NCBI GenBank assembly: GCA_036268075.1
Contig: DATAUV010000079.1
Location: forward strand, 24,775-88,774
Reading direction: 5' to 3'
Source of the DNA: DATARH01 sp036268075
Lineage (GTDB): Bacteria > Pseudomonadota > Alphaproteobacteria > ATCC43930 > CGMCC-115725
DNA: 64,000 nucleotides
Below, piece by piece: positions 1 through 7,124 of the stretch. The position numbers were made by a program, and so were the translations under genes. The notes beneath the pieces were generated by a model. That model saw only the letters and a list, made by a program, of their open reading frames with translations. It searched no databases and was not told the DNA's origin. Position 1 is the first letter of the stretch. Each line of letters begins with the position of its first letter.

Positions 1-327
1 GGGCGCGCGGCGCTCGCCGATCGCGTCGATCTGGTCCTGTGTGATGCCGGCTTTCAGCGCGAGATTCACATGCGCGGCCCATTCGAACTGCGCGGTCCAA
101 TAGCGCGCGGTGCAGAGGATCGCGATCTCGGTCTGCTTCTGCGTCAGTGCGGTGCCGAACCGCACATGCCCGCCGAGCCTGTGCGCGTGGTCGGCGAGGC
201 CGGGGCTGTCGAGCCAGACATGCACCGGCGGCGGCACCGCGCCGCGCGGGCCTGCCTTGCAATCGTTGTAGACGCGGCGCTGCTCGGCGTTGAGCTCGCT
301 TTCTTCTCTGACGCGGTAGCGGGGCAT
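1..327 (-). CDS. Carboxymuconolactone decarboxylase family protein, N-terminal part (runs off window)
   Basis: The reverse strand reads MPRYRVREESELNAEQRRVY, then a segment rich in VHVWLDSPGLADHAHRLGGHVRFGT and TEIAILCTARYW, about 109 residues without a stop, and it is cut by the window edge. The wording matches the AhpD-like carboxymuconolactone decarboxylase fold, whose members are decarboxylases or thiol peroxidases. The CxxC of the peroxidase type is not seen in this half; a single Cys sits in ILCTARYW. The ATG at 325-327 follows a GGAGAA ribosome site. The gene diverges from the aldo/keto reductase and a palindrome lies between them. Substrate unknown. Confidence 0.75.
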   Translation of the reverse strand, partial: MPRYRVREESELNAEQRRVYNDCKAGPRGAVPPPVHVWLDSPGLADHAHRLGGHVRFGTALTQKQTEIAILCTARYWTAQFEWAAHVNLALKAGITQDQIDAIGERRAP

Positions 328-349
328 GGGAGTTCTCCACGATGGGCGA

Positions 350-430
350 GTAGGATGGGCTGAGCATAGCGAAGCCATCGATACTGCGCGCAGAAACATG
401 ATGGGCTTCGCTATGCTCAGCCCATCCTAC
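350..430. repeat. Palindromic intergenic element, family A (GTAGGATGGGCTGAGC type)
   Basis: Left arm 350-376 and right arm 404-430 are almost perfect reverse complements: GTAGGATGGGCTGAGCATAG against CTATGCTCAGCCCATCCTAC. The same arms recur near 1428, 16519, 21406, 58310 and 62044. It ends 14 bases before the next start codon, so its hairpin would lie in that gene's 5' leader or promoter. Confidence 0.85.
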
Positions 431-444
431 GGAAGGAAGATCGT

Positions 445-1422
445 ATGCAGCGGCGGCGTCTGGGAAGCTTGGAGGTTTCGGCGGTCGGGCTCGGCTGCGC
501 GACGATGACCCCGTTTTATGACGACCCCGACCGGTCGGCCGGAATCGCCACGATCCGCCGGGCGCGCGAGCTGGGCGTCGACTTCCTCGACAGCTCCGAC
601 GCCTACGGCGCCGGCCGCAACGAGGAGCTGATCGCGGAGGCGATCGCCGGCCATCGCGACGAATTCGTGATCGCCAGCAAGTTCGGCAATATCGGCCTGC
701 AGGGCGGCCCCAAGCTCGCCGACGGCCGGCCCGAATACGTCAAGGAGTGCTGCGACAAGAGCCTCGCGCGGCTCAAGACAGATGTGATCGACCTTTACTA
801 CATCCACCGCGTCGACGCCGACGTTCCGATCGAGGACACGATCGGCGCGATGGCCGAGCTGGTCGCGGCCGGCAAGGTCAAGCATCTCGGCATCTGCGAG
901 GCCGGGCCCGGGACGATCCGGCGCGCCCATGCGGTGCATCCGATCGCCGCGGTGCAGATCGAATATTCGTTGTGGTCGCGCGACGTCGAGGCTGAAATCC
1001 TGCCATTGTGCCGCGAGCTCGGCATCGGCTTCGTCCCCTACAGCCCGCTCGGCCGCGGCTTTCTGACCGGCAACGTGACGACGCTCGACACGCTGCGCGA
1101 GGGCGACGCGCGCCGTCGAATGCTGCGCTTTCAGGGCGACAACCTGCGCCGGAACCTGGCCCTCGTCGAGGAGCTGAAGGCGCACGCCACCTCGCTCAAC
1201 TGCACCCCGGCGCAACTCTGCCTCGCCTGGGTGCTCTCGCGCGGCGACTACATCGTGCCGATCCCCGGCACCAGCCACACGCACTATCTCGAACAGAACG
1301 CGGCGGCGGCCGGGATCAAGCTCAACGCCGACACCGAAGACGCGCTCAACCATGTCTTCGCCCCCGGTGCGGCCGCCGGAACGCGCTATCCCGAGGCCTA
1401 TCTCGCGCGCATCGGGATTTAA
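445..1422 (+). CDS. Aldo/keto reductase
   Basis: A 325-residue NADPH-dependent oxidoreductase of the AKR (beta/alpha)8 barrel family. The catalytic tetrad is readable: D49 and Y54 in FLDSSDAYG, K79 in IASKFG and H121 in YYIHR. The N-terminal MQRRRLGSLEVSAVGLGCA and the late PIPGTSH are family signatures; the latter belongs to the NADPH pyrophosphate site. It resembles the large bacterial subgroup acting on aldehydes or sugar-derived carbonyls; the true substrate cannot be read. The start follows GGAAGGAAGA. It stands alone between two palindromes. Confidence 0.93.
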   Translation: MQRRRLGSLEVSAVGLGCATMTPFYDDPDRSAGIATIRRARELGVDFLDSSDAYGAGRNEELIAEAIAGHRDEFVIASKFGNIGLQGGPKLADGRPEYVKECCDKSLARLKTDVIDLYYIHRVDADVPIEDTIGAMAELVAAGKVKHLGICEAGPGTIRRAHAVHPIAAVQIEYSLWSRDVEAEILPLCRELGIGFVPYSPLGRGFLTGNVTTLDTLREGDARRRMLRFQGDNLRRNLALVEELKAHATSLNCTPAQLCLAWVLSRGDYIVPIPGTSHTHYLEQNAAAAGIKLNADTEDALNHVFAPGAAAGTRYPEAYLARIGI

Positions 1423-1427
1423 TATCT

Positions 1428-1574
1428 GTAGGATGGGTAGAGCGAAGCGAAACCCATCGGCGTCGCCAGGTTCCGCCACGACGACACGAAGTCTGCGAAG
1501 ATTCCGGAGATGCGACGGCCTTCGTGTTCTTGGTGCTTCAAACGATGGGTTTCGCTTCGCTCTACCCATCCTAC
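1428..1574. repeat. Large palindromic element, family A, with inner inverted pair
   Basis: Arms 1428-1459 and 1543-1574 carry GTAGGATGGGTAGAGCGAAG and its complement. Between them a second inverted pair (CACGAAG near 1480 and CTTCGTG near 1520) makes it nested. It follows the aldo/keto reductase stop by six bases and may act as a terminator. Confidence 0.8.
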
Positions 1575-1601
1575 GGCGCGTGGGAATTTGATCCGGGAAT
1601 C

Positions 1602-1632
1602 ATTGCGAGGAGCGAAGCGACGCGGCAATCTC
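1602..1632. repeat. Half copy of repeat family D (CATTGCGAGGAGCG type)
   Basis: CATTGCGAGGAGCGAAGCGA and the following GCGGCAATC match one arm of the complete palindrome at 45085-45182. No facing arm is found here. Confidence 0.6.
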
Positions 1633-1678
1633 GGTCTGGAGAACCTGGATCGGCCCAGTGGGCAGGAGAGAAAGCACC

Positions 1679-2719
1679 ATGGAATTCGGCATGTTTCACG
1701 AGTTCCCGTCCTTGCCGGGGCGGACCGATGGCGAGGCGTTCGACGAGGCGATGGCGCAGGTCGACGCCGCCGAGCGATGGGGACTCGACGTGATGTGGCT
1801 GGCCGAGATCCATTTCGCGCCCGAGCGCACGCATCTGTCCGCGCCGCTCGCGATCGCCAGCGCGATCGCCGGCCGCACCGAGCGCATGAAAATCGGCATC
1901 GCCGTGCAGGTGTTGCCGCTATGCCACCCGCTGCGCCTCGCCGAGGAAGCCGCGACGGTTGACCAGATCAGCAAGGGTCGGCTGATTTTCGGGGTCGGCC
2001 GCAGCGGCGTCGTCAGCACCTATGACGCCTACCAGGTGCCCTACGACGAAAGCCGCGACCGCTTTGCCGAGACGCTCGACATCGTCAAGGAGGCCTGGTC
2101 GAAGCCGACATTCTCGTACAAGGGCCGCTACCACAGCTTCGAGGATGTCGCCTGCGTGCCGCATCCCTACGGCAACCGGCTGCCGCCGATCCGCGTCGCC
2201 GCGAGCACGCCCGACACCTTTCCGGCGATCGGCGGGCTTGGCTATCCGGTCTTCGCCAGCACCCGCCACGCGACGTGGGACGACGTGAAGCCCCAGATCG
2301 CCAGCTATCAGGAAGGCTGGGCCAAGGGCGGGCACGAGGGCCGGGGCCGCGCCTATGTCGCCGGGCCGATCTACGTCGCCGAGACCGACGAACAGGCCCG
2401 TGAGGACGCGCGCGAGAGCGTCGTGCATTTCTACCGGCTGCAATACGAGCTCATCGCCGAATCCGCCCGCCGTTCGGGCCGGCAGGCCTTTATCGACCGC
2501 GCCGAGCACCTGCGCACACTGACCTATGACGACGCGCTCAAAGGCAACGTCATCGTCGGCTCGCCGGAGACGGTCGCCAAACGGCTCAAGACGCTGCAGG
2601 ACGAGATCGGCTTCGACGGCATCCTCGCCGAGATTAACTGCGGCGGCATCATCCCGCACGACCGGGTGATGAACGCGCTCAGGCTGTTGTGCGAGGAAGT
2701 GAAGCCGCGGTTCCAGTAA
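1679..2719 (+). CDS. LLM-class flavin-dependent oxidoreductase
   Basis: A 346-residue luciferase-like monooxygenase (TIM-barrel, FMN or F420 dependent). It starts MEFGMFHEFP after GGAGAGAAAGCACC; a GTG 21 bases upstream is possible but lacks family sequence. Family signatures include WLAEIHFAP, IAVQVLPLCHPLRLAEEAAT, GRLIFGVGRSG and the C-terminal VGSPETVAKRL. This subgroup usually oxygenates or hydroxylates small organic substrates. There is no reductase partner beside it. One of four LLM genes in the window. Confidence 0.9.
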   Translation: MEFGMFHEFPSLPGRTDGEAFDEAMAQVDAAERWGLDVMWLAEIHFAPERTHLSAPLAIASAIAGRTERMKIGIAVQVLPLCHPLRLAEEAATVDQISKGRLIFGVGRSGVVSTYDAYQVPYDESRDRFAETLDIVKEAWSKPTFSYKGRYHSFEDVACVPHPYGNRLPPIRVAASTPDTFPAIGGLGYPVFASTRHATWDDVKPQIASYQEGWAKGGHEGRGRAYVAGPIYVAETDEQAREDARESVVHFYRLQYELIAESARRSGRQAFIDRAEHLRTLTYDDALKGNVIVGSPETVAKRLKTLQDEIGFDGILAEINCGGIIPHDRVMNALRLLCEEVKPRFQ

Positions 2720-2730
2720 AGCGCCATAGT

Positions 2731-2805
2731 GGACCGCGGGCGTCCCGCCCGCATCTTTCCCTTGAAAGTCGGGATTTTGAAGGGCGGGCGGGACGCCCGC
2801 GGTCC
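2731..2805. repeat. Palindrome, family C (ACCGCGGGCGTCCCGCCCGC type)
   Basis: Arms 2731-2752 and 2784-2805 are perfect complements around a 31-base spacer. A second copy is at 47794-47871. It lies between the LLM gene and the binding-protein gene and could end transcription of the former. Confidence 0.85.
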
Positions 2806-2897
2806 TAATGGCATCCGACACTTGCGGCACTTTTTCGAGATATTCGCTGCATGCAATCGGTTAGGATCGCGGCAACCAAGCGGGGAGGAGAAAAAAG

Positions 2898-4166
2898 ATG
2901 CGTAACTGGTTTGTGTGGCTGGCGGGGGCGGCGATGCTGCTCGCGGGCGGGGTCGGAGAGGCCCAGGCCCAGGCGCCGTCGGGTGAGCCGATCAAGATCG
3001 GGTTCGGCATGGCGCTGACGGGCGGGCTCGCCGGAGCCGGCAAGCAGGCGCTGCTGGCGATCCAGATTTGGGGTGACGAGGTCAACGCCAAGGGCGGCAT
3101 CATGGGGCGCCCGGTCAAGCTGATCTATTACGACGACCAGTCAAACCCGGCGACCGTGCCCGGCCTCTTCACCAAACTCCTCGACATCGACAAGGTCGAC
3201 ATCGTCGTCGGCGATTACGGCACCAACCTGTTGGCGCCGGCGATGCCGATCGTGATCCAGCACAAGATGACGTTCTTCGGCCTGTTCGGCCTCGATGTGA
3301 ACCGCGAGTTCCACTACGACCGCTATTTCTCGATGGTCCCGACCGGCGGGCCGGACCCGAGCGCGAGCTTCTCGACCGGTTTCTTCGAGATCGCCGCGGC
3401 GCAAAACCCCAAGCCGAAGACCGTGGCGATCGTCGCCGCCGACGCCGAATTTCCAAAGAACGCGTCGGACGGTGCGCGGCGCAACGCCAAGAAGGCCGGG
3501 CTCGAGATCGTCTACGACAAGACCTATCCGCCGACGACGACGGATTTCAGCCCGATCATCCGCGCGATCAACGCCGCCAACCCCGATATCGTGTTCAGCG
3601 CCTCGTACCCGCCTGACGCGGTCGGCATGGTGCGCGCGGCGAACGAGATCGGGCTCAACGCCAAATTGTTCGGCGGCGGGCTGGTCGGGCTGCAATACGC
3701 CAACTTCAAGAAACAGCTCGGGCCGCAGCTCAACGGCATCGTCGACTATGATTTCTGGGAGCCGGCGCCGACGCTCAAATTCGCCGGCGTCGATGATTTC
3801 CTGAAGAAGTACCAGGAAAAGGCCTCGGGCGCCGGCGTCGACCCGCTGGGCTACTACCTGGCGCCGTTCGCCTACGCCAATATGCAGGTCGTCCAGCAGA
3901 CGATCGAGGGGGCGAAGAGTCTCGACCAGGAGAAGCTCGCCGCTTTCGCCCGCAGCAACACGTTCAAGACGATCGAGGGCGACATCAAGTACGGCCCCAA
4001 CGGCGAATGGGCCGAGCCGCGCGTGCTCACGGTCCAGTACCACGGCGTCCAGGGCGACGACCTCGCCCAATGGCAGAACGACAGCCGCCAGACGATCCTG
4101 TGGCCGAAGGAATACGCGACCGGCAAGATGAACTACCCCTACGCGGACGCAAAGAAGGCGAAGTAG
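2898..4166 (+). CDS. ABC transporter substrate-binding protein, branched-chain amino acid (LivK) type
   Basis: A 422-residue periplasmic protein. A Sec signal peptide is visible: MRNW, a hydrophobic core WLAGAAMLLAGGV, and likely cleavage after AQA near residue 25. The mature part begins EPIKIGFGMALTGGLAGAGK and has PVKLIYYDDQSNPATV and GLFTKLL, typical of Peripla_BP_6 receptors. The ligand may be an amino acid or an aromatic or amide compound; it is not readable. No permease or ATPase gene is adjacent, so it either uses a distant transporter or is an orphan receptor. The ribosome site GGGGAGGAG is strong. Confidence 0.92.
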   Translation: MRNWFVWLAGAAMLLAGGVGEAQAQAPSGEPIKIGFGMALTGGLAGAGKQALLAIQIWGDEVNAKGGIMGRPVKLIYYDDQSNPATVPGLFTKLLDIDKVDIVVGDYGTNLLAPAMPIVIQHKMTFFGLFGLDVNREFHYDRYFSMVPTGGPDPSASFSTGFFEIAAAQNPKPKTVAIVAADAEFPKNASDGARRNAKKAGLEIVYDKTYPPTTTDFSPIIRAINAANPDIVFSASYPPDAVGMVRAANEIGLNAKLFGGGLVGLQYANFKKQLGPQLNGIVDYDFWEPAPTLKFAGVDDFLKKYQEKASGAGVDPLGYYLAPFAYANMQVVQQTIEGAKSLDQEKLAAFARSNTFKTIEGDIKYGPNGEWAEPRVLTVQYHGVQGDDLAQWQNDSRQTILWPKEYATGKMNYPYADAKKAK

Positions 4167-4192
4167 GGCGTTAGCCGGGCAGCATCATACCC

Positions 4193-4272
4193 CGTCGCCC
4201 CCGCGAAGGCGGGGGTCCAGGGGCGAGCGGTAATGCGCGGGCTCCTGGATTCCCACCTTCGCGGGAATGACG
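4193..4272. repeat. Palindrome, family B' (CGTCGCCCCCGCGAAGGCGG type)
   Basis: The arm near 4193 (CGTCGCCCCCGCGAAGGCGG) faces an arm ending CCTTCGCGGGAATGACG at 4272. Similar copies lie at 10655 and 17502. It ends 20 bases before the next start codon. Confidence 0.75.
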
Positions 4273-4291
4273 ATTGAAGGAGAAGTGGTCG

Positions 4292-5305
4292 ATGAAATTC
4301 GGATTGTTCGGCGGCGCCCGCACCGAGATGGGCGAGCAGGCGAGCGACAGCCGCATCTACACCGATTACGTCGACTATATCTGCGAGGCCGAGCAGCTCG
4401 GCTATCACAGCGTCTTTCTGGTCGAGCACCATTTCACCGGGTTCGGCCAGATCTCTGCGACGCTGAGCTTTCTGACCTACCTCGCCGCCAAGACCTCGAC
4501 GATCCGGCTCGGCACGGCGGTGCTGGTGCTGCCGTGGCACAACCCGGCGCTGCTCGCCGAGCAGGCGGGAACGCTCGACCTCCTCTCCAACGGCCGGTTG
4601 GATCTCGGCATCGGCAAAGGCTATCGCTGGGGCGAGTTCCACGGCTTTTGCATGCCGATGGAGGAGGCCGAGGCGCGGTTCGAGGAAACCGTCGCCTTCC
4701 TGCGCAAGGCGTGGACGAGCCCAGGCCGCTTCTCGCATCACGGCCAGTTCTGGAACTACGAGGACGTGGTGGTCGAGCCGGCGCCGGTGCAAAAGCCGCA
4801 CCCGCCGCTCTGGGTCGGCGCCGCGAGCCCGGGCTCGATCCGCAACGCCGCCGATCTCGGCTACAATCTGCTGCTCGGCCAGGCCGGCAGCCCGGAAGTC
4901 GTCGCCGAAGGAATTTCGGTCTACCGCCGCCAGGTCGAAGCGCTGGGCCGCACCTACGATTCGTCGATGGTCGGCCTGACCCGCGCGCTCCACATCGCGA
5001 TGAACGCCGACGAGCGCGAGGCCGCGCACAAGCTCCGCATGAGGTTCATGCAGAACGTCGCCGACCTTTCCCTCTCGCCGACCGGCCAATCCCCGACCCT
5101 CGGCCGCCCGCGCCGCCGCCTGACCGAGGCAGAGATGCGCAAGGCCAACGAAACCGACGCCCTTCTCGGCAAACCCGACGAGATCATCGAGCGCATCAAG
5201 AAGCTCCAGGCCGGCGGCGTCGAATACATCATGGTCATCGATGTCGGCGGCTCGCGCGACCACCTCCGGATGTTCGCGAAAGAGGTGATGCCGGCGTTCG
5301 CGTAA
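4292..5305 (+). CDS. LLM-class flavin-dependent oxidoreductase
   Basis: A 337-residue luciferase-like oxidoreductase. MKFGLFGGAR begins after GAAGGAGAA at 4275-4283, which favours this ATG over an in-frame TTG at 4274. Family signatures are VFLVEHHF, LGTAVLVLPWHNPALLAEQAGTLD, GRLDLGIGKGYR and KPDEIIERIKKLQAGGVEY. It is only about 30% like the LLM at 1679 by eye, so the two are not recent duplicates. Substrate unknown; it is separated from the binding-protein gene by a palindrome, so an operon with it is uncertain. Confidence 0.9.
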   Translation: MKFGLFGGARTEMGEQASDSRIYTDYVDYICEAEQLGYHSVFLVEHHFTGFGQISATLSFLTYLAAKTSTIRLGTAVLVLPWHNPALLAEQAGTLDLLSNGRLDLGIGKGYRWGEFHGFCMPMEEAEARFEETVAFLRKAWTSPGRFSHHGQFWNYEDVVVEPAPVQKPHPPLWVGAASPGSIRNAADLGYNLLLGQAGSPEVVAEGISVYRRQVEALGRTYDSSMVGLTRALHIAMNADEREAAHKLRMRFMQNVADLSLSPTGQSPTLGRPRRRLTEAEMRKANETDALLGKPDEIIERIKKLQAGGVEYIMVIDVGGSRDHLRMFAKEVMPAFA

Positions 5306-5316
5306 TCTTCCAACAT

Positions 5317-5398
5317 CGTCATCCCGGCGAAGGCCGGGACCCACCCGTCAGCTTCTCGTGCGTTTGAACCGTGGGTCCCGGCCTTCGCCGGGATGACG
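5317..5398. repeat. Palindrome, family B (CGTCATCCCGGCGAAGGCCG type)
   Basis: Arms CGTCATCCCGGCGAAGGCCG (5317) and its complement ending GGGATGACG (5398) enclose about 24 bases. Near-identical copies are at 30909, 42608, 50620 and 59629. Confidence 0.88.
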
Positions 5399-5453
5399 TG
5401 GTATTAGAGGATCGACCGCGCATTGCATCGGTATTCGGAAGCGAGAGGGTCCC

Positions 5454-5885
5454 ATGAGCGCACTCGAACTCCGGCATGCCGAAACTCCGGCCGAGATCGC
5501 CGCGTGTTTTCCGGTGATGCGCTTGCTGCGCCCGCATTTGGCCGGCCCGGACGAGCTGGTCGCCCGCGTGACGCGCCAGGGCGAGGCGGGGTATCGGCTG
5601 CTTGCCGGCTGGCGCGATGGCGTCCCGATCGCGCTCGCAGGGTATCGGGTCGAGGAAAACCTGATCCACGGCCGGTTCATCTATGTCGACGACCTCGTGA
5701 CGGGCGAGGCGGCGCGGCGCGAGGGGCTCGGCGCGCGGATGCTCGACGCGGTCGCAGCGATCGGGCGCGAAGAGGGGTTGCATCGGCTGGTGCTCGACAC
5801 CGCGATCGACAATGTCTTTGCGCATCGCTTCTACTATCGCCAGGGCCTCCTCGCGCGGGCGTTGCGCTTCAGCCGGGAAATTTGA
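5454..5885 (+). CDS. GNAT family N-acetyltransferase
   Basis: A 143-residue acetyl-CoA dependent acyltransferase. The fold is recognised from IYVDDLVTGEAARREGLGARML, where REGLG fits the pyrophosphate-binding R/QxxGxG/A of motif A, followed by an alpha helix and YYRQGLLARALRFSR at the C-terminus. It starts after GAGAGGGTCCC. Its stop overlaps the next start (TGATG), so it is co-transcribed with the flavodoxin-fold reductase. Acceptor unknown. Confidence 0.85.
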   Translation: MSALELRHAETPAEIAACFPVMRLLRPHLAGPDELVARVTRQGEAGYRLLAGWRDGVPIALAGYRVEENLIHGRFIYVDDLVTGEAARREGLGARMLDAVAAIGREEGLHRLVLDTAIDNVFAHRFYYRQGLLARALRFSREI

Positions 5886-6487
5886 TGACCACGATCCTGC
5901 AAATCCTCGTCAGCCCGCGCCCCCAATCCCACAGCCGGCGGGTGGCGATCGAGATCGTGTCGCGCATCGCGGCGCGGCATCCGGAAGCGACGGTAATCAC
6001 CCGCGACCTCGCCGCCGACAACCCGCCGCACCCGGATGTCGATCTCTACGAGGCGATCCTGTCGCCGACCCCCGACGACGACCCGCGCTTCGCGCTGTCG
6101 GAGGCTTATATCCGCGATCTGGAGGCGGCGGATTTCGTCGTGATCGGCACGCCGGTCAACAATTTCACGGTGCCGTCTACCTTGAAGGCGTGGATCGACC
6201 ACATCGTCCGCATCCGCCGCACGTTCCGCTCGACCCCCGAGGGCAAGATCGGCACGCTGCGCGACCGGCCGACGATCATCCTGACCGCGCATGGCGGTTA
6301 CGTGACGATCCCGCCGGTGCAGCCCGACCATTTGACCGATTACGTGCGGACGATCTTTGAGACTATCGGCATACCCTCGGTCGAGTTCGTCCGTCTCGAG
6401 GGGATGAGCCGCGGCCCCGAAGCCGTCGCCCGCGCGCTCGACGGCGCCGAAAGCTGGATGGCGCAGAGGTTACCCCGACTGCTGTAG
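5885..6487 (+). CDS. NAD(P)H-dependent oxidoreductase, flavodoxin-like fold
   Basis: A 200-residue FMN-dependent reductase of the azoreductase/AcpD type. The N-terminal ILQILVSPRPQSHSRRVAIE is the phosphate-binding turn; TPVNNFTVPSTLKAWIDHIVR corresponds to the flavin-contact segment seen as PMYNF..P..LK.WID in azoreductases, and TAHGGY is the later flavin loop. The start codon overlaps the GNAT stop, indicating translational coupling. Such enzymes reduce quinones or azo compounds using NADH or NADPH; the natural substrate is not known. Confidence 0.88.
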   Translation: MTTILQILVSPRPQSHSRRVAIEIVSRIAARHPEATVITRDLAADNPPHPDVDLYEAILSPTPDDDPRFALSEAYIRDLEAADFVVIGTPVNNFTVPSTLKAWIDHIVRIRRTFRSTPEGKIGTLRDRPTIILTAHGGYVTIPPVQPDHLTDYVRTIFETIGIPSVEFVRLEGMSRGPEAVARALDGAESWMAQRLPRLL

Positions 6488-6565
6488 GGCGGAAGAGCGA
6501 AGCGTATTCCGCCGGCCTTGGCCCGATGACGTCTTGGCGGAATGCGCTTCGCTTTTCCGCCCTAC
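6484..6565. terminator. Shared palindrome between convergent genes, probable bidirectional terminator
   Basis: GTAGGGCGGAAGAGCGAAGC (from 6484) is complementary to the segment ending GCCCTAC at 6565. The element includes the stop codon of the flavodoxin-fold reductase and that of crcB, so it can serve as a hairpin for both. It resembles family A in layout but not in sequence. Confidence 0.55.
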
Positions 6566-6963
6566 TTGATTGGCGGGCCGCCAAAGGCGCGGGCGAAGGC
6601 GACGCCGGCCCAGACTGCGATCAGGCATGCGGCGACGGAAATCACGACGTTCCCGGCCGCACCCCACCAGCGCTGCTGCTGCGCCAGTTCGAAGCTTTGC
6701 AGGCTGAACGCGGAAAACGTCGTGAACCCGCCGCACAGCCCGACCAGGACAAAGCTGCGCGCGTTGAACGAGCCCGGCGCGGCGCCGAACGGGCCGCTCA
6801 GCATCCCGTAAAACCCGATCACGAACGACCCGATGATGTTGATCAAGATCGTGCCCCACGGGTAATCGGGGCCGAGCCACGCCGCGACGGCGCCGCCCAT
6901 TCCAAACCGCGCCATGCTCCCGAGCGCGCCGCCGAGGGCGACCCAGAGATAGGTGGCGATCAT
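6562..6963 (-). CDS. crcB: Fluoride ion channel CrcB (Fluc)
   Basis: A 133-residue inner-membrane protein with four hydrophobic segments. CrcB dimers export fluoride and protect enolase and pyrophosphatase. The signatures are complete: GGALGSMARF near the N-terminus, GTILINIIGSFVIG in segment 2 with the conserved Asn, and GLCGGFTTFSAFSLQ in segment 3, which carries the channel-lining Phe residues and the TTFS break. No crcB-type fluoride riboswitch is recognisable upstream, where a large palindrome sits. A DUF190 gene, a frequent partner of crcB, occurs far away at 54480. Confidence 0.95.
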   Translation of the reverse strand: MIATYLWVALGGALGSMARFGMGGAVAAWLGPDYPWGTILINIIGSFVIGFYGMLSGPFGAAPGSFNARSFVLVGLCGGFTTFSAFSLQSFELAQQQRWWGAAGNVVISVAACLIAVWAGVAFARAFGGPPIK

Positions 6964-6988
6964 CCTACGGGGAGCCTGGATAGAGGCG

Positions 6989-7106
6989 GTGCGTCCTTCG
7001 AGACGCGCCTTTTAGGCGCTCCTCAGGATGAGGAGGGCTTGAGGATGCCAGCAAAACCCTACCTCATCCTGAGGAGCCCGCGGGGCGGGCGTCTCGAAGG
7101 ACGCAC
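6989..7106. repeat. Compound palindrome, family E (GTCCTTCGAGACGC / CTCAGGATGAGG)
   Basis: Outer arms GGTGCGTCCTTCGAGAC (6989) and GTCTCGAAGGACGCAC (to 7106) enclose inner arms CCTCAGGATGAGG and CCTCATCCTGAGG. This two-part palindrome is of a kind common in Bradyrhizobium-like genomes. It lies between crcB and ilvD, both on the reverse strand. Confidence 0.8.
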
Positions 7107-7124
7107 GGCGTTGCCGCCGGTCAT

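Noticed and set aside
427..1569. A 380-codon open frame opposite the aldo/keto reductase, and similar long reverse frames opposite most genes
   Set aside because: High GC leaves few stops in the shadow frames; these read as Arg/Asp/Val-rich sequence with no family pattern, while the facing gene has clear motifs.
7000..7110. Fluoride riboswitch before crcB
   Set aside because: crcB starts at 6963 on the reverse strand and its upstream sequence is a family E palindrome with none of the conserved riboswitch segments.
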